In this document: positions 44,220 through 53,328 of the stretch, piece by piece | Layout of the letters: every line of letters starts with the position of its first letter | How positions within the stretch are numbered: position 1 is the first letter of the stretch | Assembly (NCBI GenBank): GCA_040768665.1 | Contig: JAXGMN010000038.1 | Span: 62,001-126,000, forward strand | From: JABWBD01 sp040768665 | Lineage (GTDB): Bacteria; Planctomycetota; Planctomycetia; Pirellulales; Thermoguttaceae | Length of the DNA stretch: 64,000 nt | Direction of reading: 5' to 3' | Position numbers and translations under genes: made by a program | Notes under the pieces: model-generated | Databases searched by the model: none | What the model was told of the DNA's origin: nothing | The model's input: only the letters and a program-made list of their open reading frames with translations

Positions 44220-45670
44220 AATCGTCGCGAAGGCAGTTTCTCGCGGGTTCGAGTGTTGTGCCTTTCCTGGGCCTGTTGGCGCCGGGATATCGATCGCCGG
44301 AAGATTTCTGCGAAACCATGGAGGCGACGACCGCGCAATACAAGGACCGCAAACAGGTATTCAACATGTGCGGATACGCGGCGCCGGCGATTCCGCATTT
44401 GCGGGTCGGTTACATCGGACTCGGCAATCGCGGCTACGCGTCGATCCAGCGCCTCGGCCGGATGAATGCGGTGGAAATCCGGGCGATTTGCGACGTGTAC
44501 GACTATCCGATCCAGCGGGCGAAAGACTTCCTCAAATCGATCGGCTGTCGCGAGCCGGCGGTCCATACCGGCTCGAACGAGGCGTGGAAAGGGATGTGCG
44601 AGCGCGATGACCTCGATCTGATCTATGTGCTCACCCCCACGTTCTATCATGCCGACATGGCGGTTCACGTGATGACGTCGGGCAAGCACGCGGCGGTTGA
44701 AGTCTCGGCGGCGCAGCGCGTCGACGACTGCTGGCGGCTGGTCGACACCTCGGAACGGACGCGGCGACATTGCGTCATGCTCGAGAATTGCGTTTACGAT
44801 TTCTTCGAGTCGATGGTGATCAACATGGCGCATCAGGGTTCTTTTGGCGAGATCATTCACGCGAAAGGAGCGTATATCCATCCGGAGCGCCCGCTCTTCG
44901 GGGAGCCGAAACCGCCGCTCAGCAAGGAATCCGCCCCGTGGTACGGTTCGGTTCTGGCGATGGCGCCGGGAAACCGGATTCCGACACACGGGACCGCGCC
45001 GATCTGTCAGGCGATGAAGATCGGACGGGGCGACCGCCTCGATTACCTGACGTCGATGGAGACAAACGACTTCATCCGGGCGAAAACGGCGAACGAGCTG
45101 GCCGCGTCGGGAAGCGTCTATCATCAGCAGTTCAAGAACAAGCGTCACGCGGGAAACGTCAACACGACGATGATCCGCACCGTGAAAGGCAAGACCCTGC
45201 TGGTCGAGTTCGATGCCGTCAACCCGCGACCGTATTCACGCATTTTCCAGCTCTCAGGGAGCAAGGGGTTTGCCCAGAAATACCCGCTTCCGCCGCGTAT
45301 CTATCCAGACGGCGAGCGTCTGGCGGGCGAAGCGGAAATGAAGGCGTTCGAGGAAGAGTACACACCGGAGTTGATCCGCTTTATTGAGAAGACCGCGAAG
45401 AGATTCGGCGGCCACGGCGGCATGGATTTCACCGTCGATTGGCGGCTGGTCGACAATTTGCGGAACGGCCGGCCGCTGGACGTGGACGTTTACGACGCCG
45501 CGCTCTGGAGTTCGATCACGCCGCTTACGCTTTGGTCGGTGATGAACCGTTCGTCGCCGATCGACGTCCCGGATTTCACTTGCGGCGCGTGGAAAACGAA
45601 TCCCCCGCTCAGCCTCACGCTCAGGGGCGGCGGCAACACGGTGATGCGCGATGTTCCAGGAGAGAACTGA
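44216..45670 (+). CDS. Tat-exported GH109-like Gfo/Idh/MocA protein
   Basis: The 484-residue protein has a short Tat signal (SRRQFLAG) and a Rossmann nucleotide site VGYIGLGNRGYASIQR. It contains the GGHGGMDF motif (about residue 402) typical of GH109 alpha-N-acetylgalactosaminidases, which use tightly bound NAD. EVSAAQRVDDCWRLVD and ENCVYDFFES also match that family, as does THGTAPICQAMKIGRGD. It starts inside the stop of the previous gene. It likely removes terminal N-acetylgalactosamine from glycans outside the cytoplasm. Confidence 0.88.
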   Translation: MKSSRRQFLAGSSVVPFLGLLAPGYRSPEDFCETMEATTAQYKDRKQVFNMCGYAAPAIPHLRVGYIGLGNRGYASIQRLGRMNAVEIRAICDVYDYPIQRAKDFLKSIGCREPAVHTGSNEAWKGMCERDDLDLIYVLTPTFYHADMAVHVMTSGKHAAVEVSAAQRVDDCWRLVDTSERTRRHCVMLENCVYDFFESMVINMAHQGSFGEIIHAKGAYIHPERPLFGEPKPPLSKESAPWYGSVLAMAPGNRIPTHGTAPICQAMKIGRGDRLDYLTSMETNDFIRAKTANELAASGSVYHQQFKNKRHAGNVNTTMIRTVKGKTLLVEFDAVNPRPYSRIFQLSGSKGFAQKYPLPPRIYPDGERLAGEAEMKAFEEEYTPELIRFIEKTAKRFGGHGGMDFTVDWRLVDNLRNGRPLDVDVYDAALWSSITPLTLWSVMNRSSPIDVPDFTCGAWKTNPPLSLTLRGGGNTVMRDVPGEN

Positions 45671-45679
45671 TGCCGGCCT

Positions 45680-45850
45680 GGTTGGCATTCTCGAACCGTG
45701 GGTGTGCCGCTCCGGCGACGGCGGCCGGACTTGGGCGGTCGACAAGCGAGCGTTTCCCAGGGACCGTCCGGCCGGCAAGCCGTGTGTGCCGTTCGGCGAC
45801 ATCCACGCCGGTGCCGACGGGATGCTGCGTGTGGCCGTCATGTCCTGGAT
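45680..45850 (+). pseudogene. Fragment of a sialidase-like (Asp-box) protein
   Basis: The frame reads GILEPWVCRSGDGGRTW and then PCVPFGDIHAGADGMLRVAVMSW. SGDGGRTW fits the S-x-D-x-G-x-T-W Asp-box of sialidases and related beta-propellers. No start region or remaining repeats are present, and the frame drifts into unrelated sequence after about 45850. It begins directly after the GH109-like gene, which fits a lost glycan-processing partner. Confidence 0.5.
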
Positions 45851-45940
45851 ACCCTCGAAATCCTTGTCTTCCGTCCAGATCGGGCAATTGAGCTTGAGAC
45901 CAAGCGCGAGCACATCCGTTTACTGCGACGCAGAAAAAAC
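45840..45940 (-). pseudogene. Remnant of a PIN-domain toxin
   Basis: On the minus strand the sequence LALGLKLNCPIWTEDKDFEGI matches the C-terminal part of PIN-domain ribonucleases, where the last acidic residues (T-x-D-x-D-F) are catalytic. The upstream part of the domain and any antitoxin gene are absent. It is placed end to end with the sialidase fragment. Confidence 0.45.
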
Positions 45941-46108
45941 GAATGCCGATGGCCTCAGAGCTTGAGCAGCGAATAGCACCTTACCTCTCCCGTGCCCTGT
46001 GCTTGACAGAAATCGGCTTTGGGCCGAGAATTCGGAGCCGTCAGGTCCGCCAAACCGCCTTTTGTGCCTGTCAGCGCCTACTGCCGATTTCCGTGGGGGA
46101 GTGGTCTG

Positions 46109-46194
46109 ATGAAAAAGGGGGCAGGCACCGCAACCGGTAGTGGTTTGTCTCCGCAGCAGGTACAAGGTGTTGCGGAGGCTGTCCCCTTTTTCAT
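46109..46194. repeat. GGGGACAG-type palindromic element
   Basis: The left arm ATGAAAAAGGGGGCAGGCAC... (46109-46133) and the right arm ending CTGTCCCCTTTTTCAT (46170-46194) match at 22 of 25 positions as reverse complements. About 35 bases separate them. A related pair occurs at 54437-54508. Confidence 0.75.
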
Positions 46195-46217
46195 TACCCC
46201 AGTCCAGGAGTGTTTTC

Positions 46218-47240
46218 ATGCAGCGACCGAGATGCCTCCGTGAGTTCCGGCCATTGGGGGCTCCGGCACTCGGCTTGATCCTGTTCTTTCTCAGCGGCTG
46301 CGGCTCATCAAGCTCCGGCCCAACAGAGGGGGGCGGAGAAATCTCGCGTTTCTCGGGCAGGTATCCCTACACGGTCGTGACCACCACCGCCATGGTTACC
46401 GACATCGTCAGGGTCGTTGCCGGGGACAAGGCCGGAGTGACCGGGCTGATGGGCGAGGGTGTCGATCCACACCTGTACAAGCCAACTCGCAGCGACGTAC
46501 GGCGGTTGATCGACGCCGATGTCGTCTTCTACTCGGGGCTCATGCTCGAAGGCCGGATGAGCGATACGCTCACCCAGATCGCACGATCCGGCACGCCTGT
46601 CTACGCCGTCACCGAGGGAATCGACCCGTCGCTTCTCCTCCGACCGGAAGGCGCTCAGGGCCACTGGGACCCCCATGTCTGGATGGATGTTGCCGCCTGG
46701 GCCGAATGCGTCGCTTTTGTGAACGAGAAGCTCTGCTGGTTCGACCCTTCCCACGCCGAGGAGTATCGGACCAGGGCCGCCGCGTACCGGGCCGAACTCG
46801 ACGACCTTGACGCCTACGTCCGTCGCGTGATTGCCAGCATCCCCGAGCGGCAGCGAGTGCTGATCACCGCCCATGATGCTTTCGAGTACTTCTCGCGCGC
46901 CTACGGAATGCCGGTTCGGTCGATCCAGGGAATCTCGACCGAGTCCGAAGCCGGTGTGAACGACATCAATCAGTTGGTCGACTTTATCGTCGAACGCAAG
47001 ATCAAGGCGATCTTCGTCGAGTCGAGTGTTTCCCAACAGAATATCCTGGCCATGGTCGAAGGCGCTGCGCAGAAAGGCTGGGACGTGGCCATCGGCGGCC
47101 AACTCTTTTCCGATGCCATGGGACCGTCCGGCACCTACGAAGGCACATACGTCGGCATGATCGACCACAACGCCACCACCATCGCGCGTGCGCTGGGCGG
47201 CGAAGCCCCCGAAAAAGGTCTTCTGGGCAAGCTGAAATGA
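46218..47240 (+). CDS. Metal ABC transporter substrate-binding lipoprotein (Mn/Zn/Fe)
   Basis: This cluster-9 (TroA/PsaA-type) binding protein has 340 residues with a lipobox FLSGC (Cys about residue 27). The four metal ligands are seen: His in GVDPHLYKP, His in WDPHVWMD, Glu in GISTESEAG and Asp in LFSDAMG. The H-H-E-D set is more typical of Mn/Fe than Zn binders, which usually have a third His. CAGGAG precedes the ATG. It overlaps the ATPase gene as ATGA. Confidence 0.93.
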   Translation: MQRPRCLREFRPLGAPALGLILFFLSGCGSSSSGPTEGGGEISRFSGRYPYTVVTTTAMVTDIVRVVAGDKAGVTGLMGEGVDPHLYKPTRSDVRRLIDADVVFYSGLMLEGRMSDTLTQIARSGTPVYAVTEGIDPSLLLRPEGAQGHWDPHVWMDVAAWAECVAFVNEKLCWFDPSHAEEYRTRAAAYRAELDDLDAYVRRVIASIPERQRVLITAHDAFEYFSRAYGMPVRSIQGISTESEAGVNDINQLVDFIVERKIKAIFVESSVSQQNILAMVEGAAQKGWDVAIGGQLFSDAMGPSGTYEGTYVGMIDHNATTIARALGGEAPEKGLLGKLK

Positions 47241-48043
47241 TCCAACTCTCCAACTCCGACCCCGTCGCCGAACATCCTGCCAGCTCCCCGCTGACGATTC
47301 ACGACATGACGGTGGCCTACCACCGCAAGCCCGTCCTCTGGGACATTGATTACAACGCTCCCAAGGGCCGGCTCGTCGCCATCGTCGGGCCCAACGGCGC
47401 CGGGAAGAGCACGCTTATCAAAGCCGTCCTCGATCTGATTCCTCGTGCCTCCGGCGAGGTGAAGTTCTTTGGGCTCCCCTATCGCAATGAGCGGAACCGC
47501 ATCGGTTACGTGCCGCAGCGTGAAAGCGTCGATTGGGACTTCCCGGTCAGCGCGCTCGACGTCGTGGCGATGGGACTCTATCGCAAGATCGGCTGGTGCC
47601 GGCCCGTCACCGCCAAATACCGCAGAATGGCCCTGGATGCCCTCGAGCGGGTCGGGATGGCCGGCTTCGCCCGGCGGCAGATCAGCCAGCTCTCCGGTGG
47701 GCAGCAACAGCGGGTCTTCCTTGCGCGGGCTCTCGCCCAGGATGCCGACCTTTACCTGATGGACGAGCCCTTCACCGGAGTGGACGCGGCAACCGAGCGG
47801 GCGATCGTCGGCATTCTCCGCGATCTCCGTAGTACCGGGAAAACCGCACTCGTCGTCCATCATGACCTCCAGACGGTGCCCGAGTACTTCGATCACGTCA
47901 TCCTGATCAACATGCGCCTGGTCGCCACCGGCCCGGTCCAGGAAGTCTTCACCCCCGACAACCTCCGTAAGACCTACGGTGGCAAGCTCGCCCTGCTCGA
48001 CCGCGTCGGCCACCAGATGACGCTCGCCGGAGGAGGGGAATGA
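47237..48043 (+). CDS. Metal ABC transporter ATP-binding protein
   Basis: This 268-residue ATPase powers the importer. Walker A is GPNGAGKS (about residue 52), the Q-loop lies in GYVPQRESVDWDFPVS, the ABC signature is LSGGQQQR, and Walker B is LYLMDEPF, followed by the switch His in VVHHDL. It overlaps both neighbours (ATGA junctions), so the three cistrons are one transcript. Confidence 0.95.
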   Translation: MIQLSNSDPVAEHPASSPLTIHDMTVAYHRKPVLWDIDYNAPKGRLVAIVGPNGAGKSTLIKAVLDLIPRASGEVKFFGLPYRNERNRIGYVPQRESVDWDFPVSALDVVAMGLYRKIGWCRPVTAKYRRMALDALERVGMAGFARRQISQLSGGQQQRVFLARALAQDADLYLMDEPFTGVDAATERAIVGILRDLRSTGKTALVVHHDLQTVPEYFDHVILINMRLVATGPVQEVFTPDNLRKTYGGKLALLDRVGHQMTLAGGGE

Positions 48044-49479
48044 GTCTCGCGACCCAATCGCTTCTTGGCTCGGCGCTGTTCGGCTCGGCAATTCCGTCTG
48101 ACGTCGCGGGCATCGTGGAGCAGTTGTTTCGAGTCGTTTCACTCCGCGACTACAACACCCGCATCGTCCTGCTCGGGACTGTGCTCCTGGGCGTCAGCGC
48201 CGGCGTGGTCGGCACCTTTATGCTGCTGCGGCGCCGCTCCCTGGTGGGCGACGTTGTCGCCCATGCGTCGCTGCCCGGGGTGGCCCTGGCCTTCATTTTT
48301 CTCGAGGTCGTATCTCCGGGAACCGGCAGATCGCTGACGGGGTTGCTCGCCGGCGCGGTCGTTGCCGGCTTTCTGGGCATACTCTCCACCGTCGCCATCC
48401 GACGGTATACTCGCATCAAAGAGGACGCCGCGCTGGCCATCGTTCTGAGCGTGTTTTTCGGCCTGGGGATCGCGCTGTTCACGGTGGTGCAGAACCTTCC
48501 CACCGGCAATGCTGCCGGCCTGCACCATTTCATCTACGGCAAGGCCGCGTCGATGGTGGCCGATCACGTGCGGTTCATCGCCGCGGCATCGGCTGTGGTC
48601 CTCGCGCTGTGCGTCCTTTTCTTCAAGGAATTCACCGTCCTCTGTTTCGACGACCAGTATGCCGCCACCCAGGGATGGCCGGTCTTGCGGCTGGACGTGC
48701 TCCTGCTGGCGCTGGTCGTCGGCGTCACGGTGATCGGCTTGCAGAGCGTCGGGCTGCTCCTGGTCGTCGCCATGCTGATTATCCCCGCCGCGGCCGCGAG
48801 GTTTTGGACCGATCGTCTGGGATGGATGACGGTTGTCTCGGGCCTTGTGGGCGGCATTGGCGCTGCGACCGGCGTCGCCGCCAGCGCGGTGTTTCCCCGG
48901 CTCGCCGCCGGCGCGGTGATCGTAATGGCCACCTCGCTCTTTTTCTTCGTCAGCATGCTTTTCGGAGTCCGCCGCGGAGTGTTGGCCCAGGCGATTGCAC
49001 AGCGGCGTAGCCGTCGCCGCATCGGGCGCCACGACCTCCTCAGAGCGATGTACGAGAACGTGGAGTCGCTCGCGACGAGCGATGGTGCCTCGGAAAGCCT
49101 GGACGTCACCGCACGCCCGGTTCCTTTCGATCGTCTCCTGGCGACGCGGAGTTGGTCGGCGGCCCGCTTGAAACGCCTCTTGGCGGCGGCCCTGCGCGAG
49201 GGCGTGGTGACGGGCAGCGCTTCGGCCGGCTATCGGTTGACGGCACAAGGTGCCGCCGACGCGCGGCGAGCCGTGCGGAACCACCGCCTCTGGGAGATCT
49301 ACCTCATTACCTACGCCGACGTGGCGACCAGCCATATCGACCGCGACGCCGACGAAATCGAACATGTGTTGGACCCCGACCTGGTCGAAGAGCTCGAAGC
49401 GGCGCTTTCCACGCAGCGCTCGGGCGCGACCGTACCGGCCAGTCCCCACAGAATCGAAGAGGACGCAAAGGAGCCGTAA
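48040..49479 (+). CDS. Metal ABC permease fused to a DtxR/MntR-like C-terminal domain
   Basis: Residues about 1-310 are a ZnuB/MntB-type permease (RRRSLVGDVVAHASLPGVALAF; later VAMLIIPAAAARFWTDRLG). From about 325 a soluble part begins: a winged-helix-like segment, then the RNHRLWEIYLITYADV and ADEIEHVLDPDLVEEL pattern of iron/manganese-dependent repressors. It has 479 residues. The fusion could let metal or the cytosolic state gate transport, or regulate transcription. The stop codon TAA falls inside the terminal repeat of the 115-bp element. It starts as ATGA on the ATPase gene. Confidence 0.9.
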   Translation: MSLATQSLLGSALFGSAIPSDVAGIVEQLFRVVSLRDYNTRIVLLGTVLLGVSAGVVGTFMLLRRRSLVGDVVAHASLPGVALAFIFLEVVSPGTGRSLTGLLAGAVVAGFLGILSTVAIRRYTRIKEDAALAIVLSVFFGLGIALFTVVQNLPTGNAAGLHHFIYGKAASMVADHVRFIAAASAVVLALCVLFFKEFTVLCFDDQYAATQGWPVLRLDVLLLALVVGVTVIGLQSVGLLLVVAMLIIPAAAARFWTDRLGWMTVVSGLVGGIGAATGVAASAVFPRLAAGAVIVMATSLFFFVSMLFGVRRGVLAQAIAQRRSRRRIGRHDLLRAMYENVESLATSDGASESLDVTARPVPFDRLLATRSWSAARLKRLLAAALREGVVTGSASAGYRLTAQGAADARRAVRNHRLWEIYLITYADVATSHIDRDADEIEHVLDPDLVEELEAALSTQRSGATVPASPHRIEEDAKEP

Positions 49480-49587
49480 GAGAATAAGCTGGCCAATCGT
49501 CGTAGGGTGGATTTCAATCCACCCCTTGTTTTCCGGGTGGATTAAAATCCACCCTACGTCAAAGTGTATGACTTGTTTTCTTACGGC
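49473..49587. mobile_element. 115-bp MITE-like element, copy 1
   Basis: Ends are GCCGTAAGAGAATAAG and CTTGTTTTCTTACGGC, 14 of 16 bases complementary. The core holds GTAGGGTGGATTTCAATCC on the left and its near-complement at the right. It contains no ORF. It supplies the last codon and stop of the upstream permease. Copy 2 (51064-51178) differs at five bases, all transitions. Confidence 0.85.
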
Positions 49588-49609
49588 CCCAACCGCCCCG
49601 GTGAAGACC

Positions 49610-51010
49610 ATGACCGCAGTACTTGCCCAAACCACCGACCTGCTGGCGAGTTGGAGCCTGCTGGACACCTGGATCGTCGTCACGGCCGCGCTGGCTGCCA
49701 TGGCGTGTTCCCTGCCCGGCGTGTTTCTCGTGCTGCGCCGTCAGAGCATGACCGGCGACGCGCTGAGCCATACGTCGCTTCCCGGCATCGTCATCGCGTT
49801 TCTCCTGGCTCAATGGCTGAACGAATTGGGCTGGATCGCGCCCGAAACGTACGAAACCGCGCGCCACGGTGTACTGCTGCTTGGGGCGATGGTGATCGGC
49901 GTGGCGACGGCCGTGCTCACCGAGTGGGTCCATAAGGTGGGGCACGTCGAGGCGTCCGCGGCCTTGGGAGTCGTCTTTACCACGCTCTTTGCCCTCGGAT
50001 TGATCCTAATTCGCACCGCTGCCGACAATGTCGACCTCGATCCCGACTGTGTCCTCTACGGCACCGTGGAGACCGTCGTGATCGATACGCTCGGCGGAAC
50101 GAGCATCCCGCGCGCGGCCGTGCTGAACGGTATCGTGCTGATGGCAAATGTCGGGCTGCTTGTCCTTTTTTTTAAGGAACTTCGGATCAGCGCGTTCGAT
50201 CCGGCCCTGGCGACCACGCTCGGGATCAACGCCACGCTCATGCACTACGCCCTGATGGCGGTGACCGCCGCGACGCTGGTGGCCGCGTTTGAGAGTGTCG
50301 GCAGCATCCTGGTGATCGCCATGCTGATCGTCCCCGCGGCCACGGCAAGTCTCTTGACCCGGCGGCTCTGGCTCGTGATCGTCCTCAGTTTGCTCGTGGC
50401 CGGCCTCAGCGCGCTTTTGGGCCACGTGATGGCGATCGTGCTGCCCCCGCTGATTTTCAGCCGACTCGGGTTCGACGCGGTCGTCGACGCCAGCACCGCG
50501 GGCATGATGGCAGTGGCCGCAGGGCTGCTCTTCGTAGCTGCCGTGCTGCTTGCCCCCGGCACCGGCTTGCTGGCCCGATTCTTCCACCAGGCCGTTTTGG
50601 CGGTGAGAATTGCGGCGGAGGACGTTTTGGGTGTGCTCTACCGCGCCGAAGAGGCGGGCATGGCGAAGGCCCCCGACATTCAACACCTCTTGGAAAATGC
50701 ACTGAACGCCGGACCGCTCCTGCGATTGCTGGCCGTACGAACGCTGATCCGGGAAGGCAAACTGGTCCGTGAAGAAACAACCTACCGATTGACCCCCAGC
50801 GGACGCGATGCGGCCCGCGCGGTCGTTCGCTCGCATCGCCTTTGGGAAGCGTACTTGGCCAGGCACTTTCACCTTGCCGACGACCACTTCCACGATTCCG
50901 CCGCCCGTGCCGAGCACTACATCGATTCCGGCACGCGCAACCGGATGGCCGAGGAACTGGACCAACCCGGCCTCGATCCCCATGGCCGCAGCATCCCGGA
51001 GGAATCCTGA
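49610..51010 (+). CDS. Second metal ABC permease with DtxR/MntR-like C-terminal domain
   Basis: The protein has 466 residues. The permease part (about 1-325) shows LRRQSMTGDALSHTSLPGIVIAF and LVIAMLIVPAATASLLTRRLW. The C-terminal 130 residues again resemble a metal-dependent repressor: RLLAVRTLIREGKLVREETTYRL (winged-helix wing) and VVRSHRLWEAYLARHFHL with ADDHFHDSAARAEHYIDS. It may pair with the first permease as a heterodimer. The in-frame ATG at 49610 was chosen; the frame is open further upstream through the element. Both permeases are flanked by element copies. Confidence 0.88.
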   Translation: MTAVLAQTTDLLASWSLLDTWIVVTAALAAMACSLPGVFLVLRRQSMTGDALSHTSLPGIVIAFLLAQWLNELGWIAPETYETARHGVLLLGAMVIGVATAVLTEWVHKVGHVEASAALGVVFTTLFALGLILIRTAADNVDLDPDCVLYGTVETVVIDTLGGTSIPRAAVLNGIVLMANVGLLVLFFKELRISAFDPALATTLGINATLMHYALMAVTAATLVAAFESVGSILVIAMLIVPAATASLLTRRLWLVIVLSLLVAGLSALLGHVMAIVLPPLIFSRLGFDAVVDASTAGMMAVAAGLLFVAAVLLAPGTGLLARFFHQAVLAVRIAAEDVLGVLYRAEEAGMAKAPDIQHLLENALNAGPLLRLLAVRTLIREGKLVREETTYRLTPSGRDAARAVVRSHRLWEAYLARHFHLADDHFHDSAARAEHYIDSGTRNRMAEELDQPGLDPHGRSIPEES

Positions 51011-51063
51011 CGCCTTGGATCCTTGAAATGGAGCACGATGTTCGTAAGAATCTACCCTTTGGA

Positions 51064-51178
51064 GCCGCAAGAGAATAAGTTGGCCAATCGTCGTAGGGTG
51101 GATTTCAATCCACCCTTTGTTTTCCGGGTGGACTAAAATCCACCCTACGTCAAAGTGTATAACTTGTTTTCTTACGGC
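51064..51178. mobile_element. 115-bp MITE-like element, copy 2
   Basis: Ends are GCCGCAAGAGAATAAG and CTTGTTTTCTTACGGC. It matches copy 1 at 110 of 115 positions in the same orientation and lies just after the second permease. No target-site duplication was clear at either copy. Confidence 0.85.
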
Positions 51179-51278
51179 CCGTTGCCGCTGAAATTGCACG
51201 GCTAAGACGTTCAACTGCCTCCACAGAGTTCCAGGGCCGGCCGCGCCCCGGAACCTCGCCAGGCAAGAAGGATTTTCA

Positions 51279-53300
51279 ATGCGCCGTTACCGTCTGAGTC
51301 TTCTCGTCCTCTTGGCCTTGAGTGTCGTTGTCTCGCTCGCCCCGTCGGCCCGGCCGGCTGAGCCCGAGCGGAAGTTTCTGCTCGAACGGGTCGACGACGT
51401 GGCCGTCGTGCAGATCTACTGCGACGGGTTCGAGCGGTTGCCGCTCGAAGAGAAGAAACTGATCTACCACCTGTACCAGGCGGCCTTGGCGGGACGCGAC
51501 ATCTTCATCCACCAGAAATACCGCCACTCGCTCCTGCTGCGGGATCTGCTGGAAGAGATCGTGACGAATTCGGACGAGATTGATGGCGATACGCTCGCCG
51601 AAATCCTCCGTTACACCAAGCTGTTCTGGATCAACAACGGGATCCACAATTCGATCACCGGCAAGAAAGACGTCTTGAGGACGTCCTGCGACGCCTTCCT
51701 GGCGGCGGCCAAGACGGCTGAAAAGCGCGGGGCCAGCCTGCCCAAGCGGAAAGAGGAATCCACCGAGGAGCTCGTCGCCCGCCTTTGGCCCATCCTGGCC
51801 GATCCGCAGGTCGACACCTATTGCACGAACAGCTCTCCCGGCGAAGGCAAAGATATCCTTCAGGCGAGCAGCAATAGCTTCTACCGGGGAGTGACGGTTG
51901 CCGACCTCGAAGGGTTCAACGAGCGCTATCCCCTCAACTCGACGCTGGTCAAACGCGGCGGCAAGCTCCAAGAGCTCGTCTGGCGAGGCGGATTCGACCA
52001 GGTCGTTCCTCCCGGGCTGTACTCCCGAGAAATCGACGCGGTGGTCGGCCATCTCGAAGACGCCATTGCTTACGCCACCCCGAAGATGGCTCGGGCCTTG
52101 GCGCTGCTGGCACACTATTACCGCACGGGCGACCCAATCGATTTTCGAGCGTACAATGTCGCCTGGGTCGAGGATATCGATTCTCCCGTCGACACGATCA
52201 ACGGCTTCATCGAGGTCTATCTCGACGCCCGTGGTCAGAAAGGGGCGTACGAGGGGATCGTGTACTTCAACGATCCGAAAAAGATGGAGTTGATCGCTGC
52301 CATCGCGGAGAACGCCCAGTGGTTCGAAGACCACATGCCTTACGACCCCGCGTTCCGCAAGGAGAAAGTCAAAGGGATTTCGGCCAAGGCGATCCAGGTC
52401 GTCGTGGCGACCGGCGATGCCGGCCCCGTCTGCCCCATCGGGATCAATCTGCCCAACGCGGCCGACGTCCGCGAGAAGTACGGCAGCAAGTCGGTTTCGC
52501 TGAGCAACGTGATCGAAGCACGAGACGAATCGATTTCAAAACAGGCCCGCCGGGAATTCTGCTGGACGGACGAGGAGTTTCAACGTTCGCTGAAATGGTC
52601 GACCCTGGTGCTCGACCTGGAAGTCAATATGCACGAGGTCGTCGGGCACGCTTCGGGAAAGAACGCGGCGAGCCTCCGGTCCGATCCGGCCACGATCATC
52701 GGCGAGTACTATTCGGCCCTGGAGGAGGCGCGGGCCGACCTGGTTGCCCTGTGGTTCATCGGAAATCCGAAACTGGTCGAACTGGGACTGATCGATGCGA
52801 AGGATCTCAAGGAGGTGGAAAAGGCAGCCTACGAGTCCTATACCCGCAACGCATTGGAGCAACTTCGACGAATCAGCGAGGGCAACCAGATCGAAGAGGC
52901 ACACATGCGGAACCGGCAGATGATCGTCCATTGGCTCATGGAAAATGCCGGGGCGGTCGAGTTGAAGCAGCGCGACGGCAAGACCTACTATGTCATGACC
53001 GACGTCGACGCCTGGCGCAGCGGGGTCGGGCGCTTGCTGGGCGAGGTGCAGCGAATCAAGTCGGAAGGGGACCGCAAGGCGGCCGAAAAACTCCTCCAAG
53101 AGCACGGCACGTATTTCGATCCTGCCGTGCGCGACGAGGTGGTCGCTCGCTACCGGGATCTCGAAATGCCCGCCTATTCCGGCCTCGTCATGCCGAAACT
53201 TACCCCCCGCTACGGCGTGCCGGGTGAGATCCTCGACGTCGAAGTTTCCTATCCGTGCGACCTTCGGACGCAGATGCTCGAGTGGTCGGGACGGAAGTAA
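51279..53300 (+). CDS. Exported dipeptidyl-peptidase III (family M49)
   Basis: M49 peptidases remove dipeptides from N-termini. The zinc motif HEVVGH (HE-x3-H) is at about residue 452, and the second motif EEARAD supplies the third zinc ligand near 487. The first 28 residues form a signal peptide (RRYRLSLLVLLALSVVV), so the enzyme should act in the periplasm. The 673-residue length fits the family. The gene stands on its own 250 bases after the permease. Confidence 0.92.
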   Translation: MRRYRLSLLVLLALSVVVSLAPSARPAEPERKFLLERVDDVAVVQIYCDGFERLPLEEKKLIYHLYQAALAGRDIFIHQKYRHSLLLRDLLEEIVTNSDEIDGDTLAEILRYTKLFWINNGIHNSITGKKDVLRTSCDAFLAAAKTAEKRGASLPKRKEESTEELVARLWPILADPQVDTYCTNSSPGEGKDILQASSNSFYRGVTVADLEGFNERYPLNSTLVKRGGKLQELVWRGGFDQVVPPGLYSREIDAVVGHLEDAIAYATPKMARALALLAHYYRTGDPIDFRAYNVAWVEDIDSPVDTINGFIEVYLDARGQKGAYEGIVYFNDPKKMELIAAIAENAQWFEDHMPYDPAFRKEKVKGISAKAIQVVVATGDAGPVCPIGINLPNAADVREKYGSKSVSLSNVIEARDESISKQARREFCWTDEEFQRSLKWSTLVLDLEVNMHEVVGHASGKNAASLRSDPATIIGEYYSALEEARADLVALWFIGNPKLVELGLIDAKDLKEVEKAAYESYTRNALEQLRRISEGNQIEEAHMRNRQMIVHWLMENAGAVELKQRDGKTYYVMTDVDAWRSGVGRLLGEVQRIKSEGDRKAAEKLLQEHGTYFDPAVRDEVVARYRDLEMPAYSGLVMPKLTPRYGVPGEILDVEVSYPCDLRTQMLEWSGRK

Positions 53301-53328
53301 AGACATTCATACGAAGGGAGTTGGAACA

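Larger units (their letters stand above)
45671..46217. other. Intergenic stretch with decayed gene pieces
   Basis: Two gene remnants lie at 45680-45850 (plus) and 45840-45940 (minus); a palindrome lies at 46109-46194. The sequence between about 45950 and 46100 shows no gene. A GAAATCGGC/GCCGATTTC pair (near 46011 and 46082) has arms 9 bases long. Confidence 0.5.
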
